Assembly: GCA_023055425.1 (NCBI GenBank)
Contig: JALGPY010000007.1
Location: 86,887,136 to 86,951,135, forward strand
Source of the DNA: Linanthus parryae
Taxonomy: Eukaryota; Streptophyta; Magnoliopsida; Ericales; Polemoniaceae
Length of the DNA stretch: 64,000 nt
Direction of reading: 5' to 3'
Shown here: piece after piece, positions 55,601 to 64,000 of the stretch
How positions within the stretch are numbered: position 1 is the first letter of the stretch
How the letters are laid out: every line of letters begins with the position of its first letter
Translations under genes and position numbers: made by a program
Notes under the pieces: generated by a model
What the model was told of the DNA's origin: nothing
What the model saw: the letters and a program-made list of their open reading frames with translations, nothing else
Database searches by the model: none

Positions 55601-55885
55601 ATCCAAGAGAACATCATATGTAGGTTTGGCATTCCTAACACAATTCTCTCGGATAATGGTACCCCCTTCGTCAATCGCCAGGTAGCTGCGAAGCTAGCAG
55701 AGTACAACATAAGGCAGATATGCTCTACCCCCTACTATCCGAAAGGGAATGGTCAAGCGGAGGCAACCAACAAGACGCTGTTGAGAATCTTGAGTAAGAT
55801 GGTTGAAGACGACCACAAGAAATGGGCTGATTCCTTGAACATAGCCTTCTGGGCGTATCAAACTTCTCCAAGGACGCCCACATGA
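52655..55885 (+). CDS. pol (RT, RNase H, second RNase H, integrase to end of core), copy 2
   Basis: An open frame of 1076 residues with the domains of copy 1 but without its integrase stop and deletion. RT has YVDDLV; the second RNase H has HFDGS, NNEAEHEAL, MGDSKLIV and NRHADALATL. Integrase has two zinc-like modules and a complete catalytic triad: WAMDFVG, ILSDNGTPF and GNGQAEATNK. The frame ends at a TGA (55883) shared with copy 1, in the place of a Gly codon in related elements (TSPRTPTGESPF-like). No start codon is evident, since pol would be part of a longer polyprotein. The 23-base repeat in RT is present. Confidence 0.85.
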   Translation: MELDKPAPGVLEEKLKEAPECMEDKPKPQKQELKEVFLSPSEEKKRPVFLSADFTREEEERLLQLLIEYKDVFAWEYDEMPGLDTSITMHRLDVIPGSKPMKQNTRRFRPELNVKIKQEIVKILDAKFIEPNHHPTWLANIVPVVKKNGQLRICVDFRDLNRFCPKDDFPLPKKNGQLRMFSFLDGFRGYNQIKMDPEDARKTAFITPVGVFNYTVMRFGLKNAGANYQRAMMALFHDMMHKEVEFYVDDLVVKSKEEADHLGDLRKVFNRCRSFQLKMNPMKCAFVVTSGKFLGCVVHRQGIEPDLAKISAITSMTAPHNQSALKTFLGKLSYLRRFISAIAEITFCFSDLLKKDVVYNWTTEHEAAFGKLKDLLPSSKVMIAPQLGSPLLLYLTLTKRSIGALLAQEYEGQKRPIYYISRIVQPAESRCTHIERHCLALFFVIEKLKHYFASHKVVVVTKSDPIRYLLTHTTPGGRLAKWYMTISQYDITCVRPRSIKSQAVADWLAQFPDNSHEPVIEEELEGPKIYAVELPYWMLHFDGSSTRKGGGIGIVLTKPDGEVIQMSAKLDFAVNNNEAEHEALIAGLRAARALEVSNLTVMGDSKLIVKQALGEYGLKEINLLPYRTLVQKLVRQFCDVGYEHKPIVDNRHADALATLGSKVSADKCPARISIEVRTSSALTEDACDDECMDDVDWRKSILRAIAEGTSNENWASTKGYCVHDNTLYYKGPGGILLRCVSEHEGQALLQKIHQHACGESEVSIYQKAQRYGIHWPDMSTVAALIQGNCESCALIKDSLSIALTDDDVDWRKPLLDFLAQGIEPESRKESEKLKRKAARYVVQESILWRRGHEGNLLRCLDSKEAQEVMDLSHQVEHQGGAKFCRQNLTVGYFWPTMEADCRAKVRRCQECQFKGNLVHAPAVDLHALGTPWPFHTWAMDFVGPIRPTSHGNEFILTATELFTKWVEAIPLKTANALAVVHFIQENIICRFGIPNTILSDNGTPFVNRQVAAKLAEYNIRQICSTPYYPKGNGQAEATNKTLLRILSKMVEDDHKKWADSLNIAFWAYQTSPRTPT

Positions 55886-55915
55886 GTCTCGCCATTTCTT
55901 TTATGCTATGGAGCT

Positions 55916-56299
55916 GTGGTACCTGCGGAGGCGAAGATCAACTCTGCAAGGTTGGCCTTCCATGAACTATATGAGAACCAACACGATCACGACATGGTTC
56001 TGTTAGAAGAAAAGCAGGAGCAGGCTAAACGGACTAAAAAGCGATATCAGGAAAGGATCGCTCGCGCGTACAACAAGACAGTCCAACGTCGAGATTTCGC
56101 AGTTGGGGACCTGGTCTTGCATGCATCGGATCATAGCATGCGAGAGGCGGCTCATCCAAAATTCGCAGCCAACTGGGAAGGACCCTTCGCAGTCAAAGAA
56201 GTCTTTGACAGTGGCTACTGCAACATACAAAGGCTACATGGGACGGCCTCAACCCCAAGCTCAGTCGACATGCGCTGGATTAAGAAGTATTATCCTTAA
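55916..56299 (+). pseudogene. integrase C-terminus, copy 2
   Basis: It continues pol after the shared TGA at 55883. It has FHELYENQHDHDMVLLEEKQ, RRDFAVGDLVLHASDHSM, ANWEGPFAVKEVF and ends in MRWIKKYYP. It is almost identical to 35670-36053. Confidence 0.83.
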
Positions 56300-58278
56300 C
56301 TCCTCTTATTATATGCGTTAGATTACAATGCCTACTTTGAGCTATGTATTGCTAAAGATTCATGCATCTTCTCTCCCATACCAGGGAATTGTAATCTCAC
56401 CTCTCCCATATGAGAGTGTTCTATAATAAAAGATTTCTCCCAAATGGGAAGAACTTTATGATTTCAGCTGTCTTTATCGCTTTATTTATTTCTTCATTTC
56501 TCAATAGCGAAAGTCCATCCGCCGTGATGGCAGCATTATGCAAATATGATCTTAAATGATCTCTAAGCCCATCCGCCGCGATGGCAGCACCATGCGAACA
56601 TGATCTTGAATGATCTTTAAGCCTATCTGCCATGATAGCAGCACCATGCGAATATGATCTTAAGTGATCTCTAAGCCTATCTGCCATGATAGCAGCACTA
56701 TGATCTTAAGTGATCTTTAAGCCTATCTGCCATGATAACAGCACTATGCAAATATGATCTTAAGTGATCTCCAAAGCCTATATGCCAAGATAGCAGCCAT
56801 ACTTGATTCTTATCTTAAGAGATTCTCAAGCCTATCTGCTAAGATAGCAAAGCTATGAAAATGCGATCTCAAACGATCTAAAAACTCATCTGCTAAGACA
56901 GCAGTTCTCACGAATGATTCTCAACCTGCGAATCTATCTGTTGGATAGCAAATCGTAGCGATAAAACAGTGCGAATATGACAATAAAAAAAGTGAAGCTT
57001 GCCAATATGCATGCGAAAGTTGCAATTTGTTGTGACAAGAACAGCAAATCAAACAAAGAGATTTATTATTCAAAATGACTTACAAATAATCTGTCCAGAT
57101 AGAAGCTTACAAGCGAAAAAGCTTAGACTGAGCTAATTACCCGGCCAACATGGCTTACAATTCATCTAAATAGCAGCCTACAAGCGGAAGTTACACATAG
57201 AGGGAATCCTTACTGTAAAAGGATCGGCCTACTGGCCCTAACAGAAGCTATGCGACATAATCGCCTGCGACCAAAGATCTGTAGCAAGTAGGGTGTTCCT
57301 ATAAAACGAACGGCCTACTAATGCTACAAAAGCTATGCAACGCTATGTTCAAGATCCCAGGATCTGACAAGGCCTCTGTCTGGTCTTCTGCCCAAGAGAT
57401 GTGCCTGCGGAACCACCTGTTCCAGCGTATGCGGCGCTGAAGAACAGGCAAGAAGAAACTCCTAGGGCAAGAAGCTCCTTGTCCACGGAGACGTGCACAA
57501 TGGCTCGCCACCCCGAGTTCAAGAACATGGTGGCGAATGATTCTCCTCTGGGAAAGCCAGAGGAGAAATCCGCCTTTCATTACGAATCGGTAACAAGGTC
57601 AGTACGGCGCTGCACCTCGCCGGGAGGCGGCCGGAAACACGACCTGCAAGCATAATAGACGAAGAAAATCCTTCGAGCAAGCATGAGACATTATGTGCAT
57701 CTTCTTTATGATGGTTATGAAGATCAATAAGCCTCGTAAGGAAGATCTTGGAAGCTATTTCTATGGCACAAAGCACAAACTCAGGTTTCACAACTTAAAG
57801 TTGCCAGCACTGAAGCCAGCAGTCGTAGGGACTCATGGCAACCCACATTTTCGGATGAAGGACCAAGCACTGGAAGGCAGGGATTATATAGACCCAATGG
57901 AGACCCTTCAAATATCTAGCTGAGTCAGCAAAACTTGGAAAAGGGGTAAGAATCAATCACTTACGCCTTGAAAAGAGGTAACATTCAATTACCCTACTAA
58001 AGGCTACGACGATTCAGTTGCGTATCCTAATTAATGACGGAAGGTCATGATACGGATGGACTTCCCAAGGAAAGCGTGCTTATCTGATAAGCAATTAGCG
58101 CGAAAATCAAGGCAGAATATCGTTAGCTGACGTCATAATTGATATGCACAAAGATATTCGAGCAAATCCCGGGAAGGGCAAAACAAGCATTCAAATTTTG
58201 AAAAAAAAGAAGGGGGAGAAACCCTGGCAAGATTACAATAATGTTTTAACATTTTGTTCAAAACAAATTTGTTATTGT
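56300..58278 (+). other. 3' untranslated region, copy 2
   Basis: It matches 36054-38032 almost base for base, including the CCCAT/ATGGG palindromes (56376-56450) and the tandem repeats. No gene is recognised. Confidence 0.65.
56504..56956 (+). repeat. hairpin tandem repeats, copy 2
   Basis: The same 8-9 units as in copy 1, including the one shortened unit. One unit has CTATATGCC for CTATCTGCC, which weakens its stem. Confidence 0.8.
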
Positions 58279-61200
58279 TCAAAATAAGCCTTTGACCAGG
58301 GAGTCATCAGGAGTAAACTGACGTGACAAATTTGCCACTTGCTCCACTTCTCGCTTCAACTGCTCGTAGTTGGCGCTCATTTCATGGAAGAGCTTCACAG
58401 CCTCTTCAGTTTTCTTCTTTTGCTGCTCCACCTTCTGCTCCTCAGCTGCGAGGTTATGGAAGCCGCGCTTCAAATTCACAGCCGCGCGAATCTGGGAAAC
58501 TCTGTTGACGAGATACCCAAAGCCCGGCTTGCCCTGAACTTTGGCTTGAAGGTTTTGACACATGCTGAAAAGCAACTGCGCGCTCTGAGGAGAGATGGTC
58601 GGAGGTGTGGCCGCAGATAGCTGCTCCAAAATCCAGATGGCTTCGGTCAAAAACAGCCTCATGTCGAAAGGCTCTATCTCCAGAGACCTCACAAATGATC
58701 GAGGATAGGAGAGACGCATCTGAACCAGCCAGTCCACATCAGCTTGCTTCAACCCTGAGCAATGTTAAACCAAGTTAGAATATCGATCTTGAAAATGAAG
58801 AATGCAAGATGCGAACGACAATAATCGTAACATACCAGTTCCTTCAAGGATCTCGCGCAAAGAAGAAATGCGCATTGCCGGGGCAGCTGAAGACTGTCCT
58901 CGCTCCATTGCTCTCCTATCAGCTGCGAGCTCTAGCTCCTCATAGTTGGCGGGAAGGGTATAAGCTGTAACAGGTGCGATTGCAACTCCTACTTGCGAAC
59001 TCCAAAAGTTCCATGCAAAAGGAATCACTGGAGGCTCAGCCCTTGCTGGAGGCATGGCAACAGTAGGAGTTGCAGCTCGATTAGGGATGCCTTCGGAGGC
59101 GAAAGCCTCAGCAACATCTGTTTCTGTTTCCTCAGCAGCAGCATTGGTATCTTCCTCCATCAGCACAGTATCAGCTTCGGCATCATTAGAAACTTCAATG
59201 ATGTCCTCGAAGGGCTCTCCTGCGTACTTGGCAGCTGCGACGGGCTTCTCGGTATGAGAACTTGGCACTGGGACATAAGATGCAGAAGGATGACTCCTCT
59301 GTCCCAGCATGGCTTCATCAAAATTAACTGCGATACAAGACAGGATGATGTGAGGTAACTTGTTTCAAACAATATCTTATTATTATAAACCAAGAGCGAG
59401 CACCTCCACGCGTAGGTGGGATTGCAGCATCTGGGTCGTGGGCTAAGGACACAGAACCATGTCTTATTAATGTATCTTCATTAAGCATATCATTAAGTTG
59501 AGCGTGACCTGGGGCGCGAAGAAACCAGTCATGATAATGTTTGGGTTATTAAGCCTAGTTCACAAATGTTGTTCAAATGATTACCTGAAGGTTCACCGCA
59601 CTTGCTTACTAGCCAGCGGCGAATGTCAGCTTTTGATAAGCCATGCTTTAACGCACCAACAATCACATCTCGCTAAGTTACTGCAAGATTAAAAATCTCA
59701 CCTTCGTTACCACCTGCGATCTCTTCGAAGTCCGCTTGGACTTGCTCTAGAGCAGCCGCATCTTCTTCTGGAGCCGCATCCTCCTCGTCAATTTGAGGAG
59801 CTGCATCTTCAAGAACCGCATTTCCCTCATCGGTAGGACGCACTAAGTCGTGGACGTGTTGCTCTTCTAGGCTCATTTGCTTTACGCGTTCAAGCTCCTC
59901 TTCTTCTCGCTTCCTTCTTCTTTCAGCAGTCTCCGCAGCCGTTCTCCTGGACTCGCCAAGGATGTCCTCGTCTATGGTTTCGCTGGAAACACCAGAGTGA
60001 GAACCCCTCTTCTGCCTCTTGGCCAAAAGGCCGCTGATGGTCTCATCATCATCATCTGCAAAGGAACAAATTGGTCAATCAAGACTGCGAAAGTTAAGAT
60101 AATGAGAAGAGAAGTACGATGGGGATACCTCCCGATTCTTCATCTTGTATCTCGTCTCTCTCTCCTTCTCTGACATCTTCGATTCTTTCTTTTTCTACAT
60201 CATTATCCTTTTCTCTCGCCTCCCTTATCTCTTCCTCCTTTTCATCCTGATCAAACGGAACAAAAGTCTCCACTGCGAGCTCTTTCCGTGCCTTGCTTGG
60301 CATGCGACCTTTACCGTTGTCCCTGGAAGTAAGGGACCTCGCAGGAGGAGAAGTTGGAGCGCTTCTAGGGGAATAGATTGTGATTCCCCTCTGCCTTGGT
60401 CTCTTTACCCGTGGAGCAACAGTTGCTGGGGGAGACGGATCATCCCTGGGTGGAGACAAAGCTGGAGTATTGTCTATCAGCAAATAAGCAAAAACATCCA
60501 TGACCTGGCGAATCCGGGTTTCAACTGTGGGAGCCATTCTCATTGCTAGCCGAACTGGTTCACCTTGTCTCCTCGCAGTGACAATGGTGGTGATCAGCGA
60601 CTTGGAGCGCTCACCAGATGCGAACCTCCTCACATAGCACTGCGGCAGAAAATGGAGCATGAGTTTCAACGCATCCGAATAAAGAAACTTAAAGAATGCA
60701 AAAGAGATTGTTTACCTTGGCGAAAGTTTCGCTGAATTTGATTACATGCGAATCGCCTTTCTTAACTGCGGCCATCTTCTCTTCCAGAATGGTGGAGGGA
60801 CACAAGTGATTCTCGTGATCCAGCAACGAATAGAAGCCATATTGGGTATCATCCAGGCTACAGTTGGGACTGAAAGGGAATGAATTCCGCTTGATCACAG
60901 GAGCTCTGCTTGGTCGAGGGGTCAAATGTGTCTCAAATCTTGCCTGCTGGGTATTCCAGGAGGCAACGCTGTTCCTGGAGTAGCCACCTTCGCGGTTTCC
61001 TGGGGGTTGCTCAAAGGGAAGGTTGCTCCTTAAAATTGTTTTACACTCCCCAGACAGTAGTCGCTTGTAGTAGCCTCTTATGATAGACTGCGGCCAGATC
61101 GATGATGCCACCGCATCAAAGCCAAACTGGGGAGAAACGCGAGTAGGATCGACATCCACTATGATCCTCTCGTACCTAGGAGTGAGCTCGCGAACATACT

Positions 61201-62632
61201 CCGCAAGAGCAGGAAAAGAACCTCTTAGACACCAGCAGAAGAATTCGCAGTAGCGCTCGTGGAAATGATTCCCACCCTCGAAAAGGAGGTCTTCCGAGAA
61301 AGCAACAGCCTTGGAAGGATACACTTTTGGGAATCATCGAACATTCTCAACGCGCGTGGCATAAGGCCTGGCTATAAACTCGCTGCGATTGTCCGTATCA
61401 GGCTCCAGGTGCACTTAGGAAAGTGAGTTCCAAACCATCTCGCAGCCCTGCCATTATTACGCTCTTCCTCCGCACCCGGGACACACCACTTACTAGGCTT
61501 AGAAGGAACATGAGCATAAGAGGGCCATCGCTCGAAGACCCACATTGCCAAGAAGGCAATATTGACATAGGTCAGCACATCGAGGCGACCGCGCGAGTCC
61601 TTGATTGCTACAACCAGATGGTCTAATCTATGGTACAGGGTGCCCAAGACTAGAGGCCCAAGTGCGACCTTTTGACCAAGGGTCAGTTTCACAGCAAGAG
61701 GAAGGACATGATAAAAGACCCCATCATGAGGGTGGCCATCGATCAAATACCTCGACAACAAGGCGCAGAGAAAAGCACATAGGGTCAGGTGATAACCCTT
61801 GCCATTCACATAATTCTTCGCTTTCGGGTTCCGGCTAAGAAGTTTCTTGGTGATACTACTGTTCGCATAATTGCGAAAGAAGTATTGCACCCACTTGTTC
61901 CAAGTGTTCTTCACAGATGTGTCAACCAGTTGCCAATCGGGAAGAAGTTCCGTAGGTGTCCATCGGGTGGAAAATTTCTTCACCTCTGACAAGCACTCCT
62001 CCATCTGCTTGTACAAAGCAACCTCTGCATCAATCCTCAAGGGACTCAAAGGATCCACCTCACCCACAGGAGACAGATCATACATCATGTGTACATCTTC
62101 AAGAGTGGGAGCAGCCTCGAACTGAGCGAAGTAGAATGTGTGAGTCGCACGCGAGTAACGCGAGAGAAGGTTTAGAAGCATGGACTGGTCCAGCTTCACG
62201 ACAGCACCCTTCATAGCACGGACTGGTCCAGCTTCACGACAGCACCCTTCATAGCACGGACTGCAAAATATATGCAAACATCGTTTAAAGCAATGGCATG
62301 ATGGGTCAGTACATGGTCAATCCACTCATCCATAAAGTCCAATTTCTGAACAAACGCTTGAGTGGAAATCGCAGTATACGGGAAAAACCCATTTTGACCC
62401 CCAATCGAACCACATCCTTGGAATCGATCAATTCGAGCATGGCCGCGTTAACTGGAGGGGTCAATGTTTGCAAATCTTCAGCAGGAACGGGGGTTGGCAG
62501 GTTCTTCACCTTAACCCTAGCATGGTAAAAGTCTTTGCCACCCAGATAGGGGGCTTTCCGCCATAAGGTCTGGGGAAGATCAGGTATCTCTTCGATCTCT
62601 TTAACGAGCTTGGTTCCTTTTGTCTTTGCCAT
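58279..62632 (-). pseudogene. antisense spliced PMD gene, copy 2
   Basis: Exons 62632-60716, 60639-60129, 60055-59585, 59508-59404, 59327-58836 and 58754-58279 correspond to those of copy 1, and the GT/AG ends of the introns are kept. The frame change near the start, the TGA (61334) and the TAG (59673) are shared with copy 1. The TAG at 41223 of copy 1 is absent here. Private lesions are a 38-base tandem duplication in the PMD part (62183-62258) and a net 1-base deletion near 61392. PMD signature segments (TLEDVHMMYDLSP, GPLVLGTLYHRL) are intact. No function can be assigned. Confidence 0.8.
62183..62258 (-). repeat. 38-base tandem duplication in the PMD exon
   Basis: GACTGGTCCAGCTTCACGAC and the next 18 bases occur twice in a row (62183-62220, 62221-62258) but once in copy 1 (41938-41975). 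The length is not a multiple of three, so it shifts the frame. Confidence 0.95.
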
Positions 62633-63388
62633 TCCTGCGGAAAAGAAAGAAAAAAAGGGGGGAGAAATACACATACTTTAGTTTAAATTTCAAGATTCAG
62701 CTTGAAGCAACGAGGATTTATCAGGAGAAAGATGAACAGTCCAGTGTCAATTTTGGGGTTTGAAGTTCAGAATCGTTTGTATTATTGGGGATTTCAGAAA
62801 CCCTACATTCAAAACACTTACAACCTGGGGACTAAAATCAAGTCTGGATTTAAAGAGCAAGGTCTCCTTCATAGTTTCCAATGGATGGTATGTTTCAGAT
62901 AGTCATGGGTTTGCAGATCCAACACAGTATAAAGCATATATCGGTATGTTAAATAAAATTGAACAAGGCCAACCTTGTTTTGGTAAAGCTTGCTTGGATG
63001 CGCACAGTTGAAGAAGAAGATTGACAAGAAATAATTGATGATTGATTATTTGAATCTGCTCTTCAAGGCTTCCGGGTATCATTCACTTTAATAGAAACAA
63101 GTGATGCTTTGCAACAATGGAGAGCACAGAGTATTTATCCAAAAACAATGAAGGGTTGCGTCCTTTCAGTAGTCGAATCGCAACCGTCACCGTCGAATCG
63201 CGCAATCACAGGACAAGATGACGTCACGCCTAAAACCCTAAAAGACCAGACGGCACGACTCTAGGGGTTTTAGGTCATAATGACACGCACGGGGGCTGAA
63301 CTTGCGTGTATTTGAATTGGTGCGTGGCGGCGACGCGTACGTTGGTTCTAGCGCATGGAAGCCTATTCGGTTGTGAGTCTTCACGCGC

Positions 63389-63402
63389 AGAAAGGGGGCT
63401 AA
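63389..63402 (+). other. polypurine tract, Tat family 1 copy 2
   Basis: AGAAAGGGGGCTAA precedes the LTR, identical to copy 1. Confidence 0.85.
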
Positions 63403-64000
63403 TGTAGATAGTGCTTTCTGGACAGGAAGATCTTAGCCACGTGGCGACCATCCAGCACACCAACTGTGCTCTACACACACTAGATCACCAGCCGCGCTGA
63501 TCCACGTGGGGGCTGCGAGAGAGGGCCCTCGCATACCACCACACGGGACTTGTAGGGACTTAATGGTTTGGAGGCTAGAGTAAGTCCTGTCGCGTGAGAG
63601 CGACAACCAAGCCCGCGTGTGACCCCTAGTAACTGCTTTTGAGAGATTTATGGCACGAGCTTCATAGACCCAGTCAAACCCGGTCAACCATTGTAACGGT
63701 TCCAGTATACGCGGATAACGTGCTGTAACAGTCCCTATATACGCGGACGAACGTGCCGTTGTGGTTAAGCTAATTAAGCCGCCATTGATGGGCGCATTAA
63801 CCACACTACAACGGTCACCTTCTCTGTTATATATAGGACGTTAACCCTTCCATAAAGAGGAGGGGAACAACCGAGATATGCGAAAGCTCTGCCAAAATCC
63901 TGTCTCTCTTATACAGTACTATTGCCTTACTCTCTCCCTACACACAACCCAACACTTCATGTGTTATTTCTATCCTCTGCTCTTGGTGTACATTGAATTC
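63403..64000 (+). repeat. 3' LTR of Tat family 1 copy 2 (cut by window end)
   Basis: It starts TGTAGATAGTGC and is about 25 bases short of the full 623. It shares with the LTR at 43118 nearly all bases in which that LTR differs from the one at 29077, for example GGACAGG, GTTTGGAG, GTAAGTCC, ATATGCG and TTCATGTG. Confidence 0.92.

Larger units (their letters stand above)
51194..64000 (+). mobile_element. Tat-type Ty3/gypsy retrotransposon, family 1, copy 2 (5' truncated)
   Basis: From 51200 on the sequence matches copy 1 from 30955 on with only scattered differences, through gag end, protease, pol, 3' region, antisense PMD gene, polypurine tract and LTR. The 5' LTR and about 1.2 kb of gag are absent. 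The LTR at the right runs out of the window about 25 bases before its end. Internal stops are largely those of copy 1. Confidence 0.92.

Overview
The window looks like a block of nested LTR retrotransposons from the nuclear genome of a flowering plant. The evidence is long LTR pairs, an initiator-Met primer binding site, copia and Ty3/gypsy polyproteins with plant-specific domains (a second RNase H of the Tat type, a plant mobile domain) and degenerate fragments of a plant ZF-HD transcription factor. There is no intact host gene. I recognise no rRNA, standard tRNA or CRISPR array.

Layout, left to right. 1-8035: an old copia element on the minus strand (LTR, RNase H, RT, integrase, protease, gag, leader, PBS, LTR), broken in every domain. 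8036-8530: an LTR piece of a Tat-type gypsy family ('Tat family 2'). 8531-11640: remnants of a different Ty3/gypsy pol on the plus strand, split by an LTR of a SIRE-like copia family (about 9916-11200). 11648-16442: the 3' half of a minus-strand Tat family 2 element (LTR, PPT, tandem-repeat 3' region, integrase, RNase H). 16443-19587: two copia LTRs in opposite orientation around a 0.3 kb core, a 3.1 kb palindrome. 19588-22345: a SIRE-like 3' end and LTR. 22349-22674: a copia LTR piece. 22675-26581: mostly unassigned AT-rich DNA with possible tRNA-like repeats. 26582-29071: a small copia LTR with PBS, then a diverged large copia LTR.

29077-43740 is a complete 14.7 kb Tat-type element ('Tat family 1', copy 1), flanked by a 5 bp target duplication GTAGG. 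It carries gag, protease, RT, two RNase H domains and integrase on the plus strand. A spliced gene for a plant mobile domain (PMD) protein lies on the minus strand between pol and the 3' LTR. 43741-45580 is a minus-strand SIRE-like LTR and 3' region, 45581-48142 a minus-strand Tat family 2 5' end, and 48830-51193 a cluster of four degenerate ZF-HD copies in alternating orientation. From 51194 to the window end lies copy 2 of Tat family 1, missing its 5' LTR and most of gag.

Within an element the parts are those of an LTR retrotransposon: gag for the particle, protease for processing, RT/RNase H for cDNA, integrase for insertion. Here nearly all are disabled. Both Tat family 1 copies carry the same stop codons. 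The 3' LTR of copy 1 also resembles the LTR of copy 2 far more than its own 5' LTR. Copy 2 therefore most likely arose by duplication at the DNA level, not by a new transposition. The most unusual contents are the intron-bearing antisense PMD gene, the ZF-HD foldback cluster, and short hairpins or palindromes kept by matched base changes.
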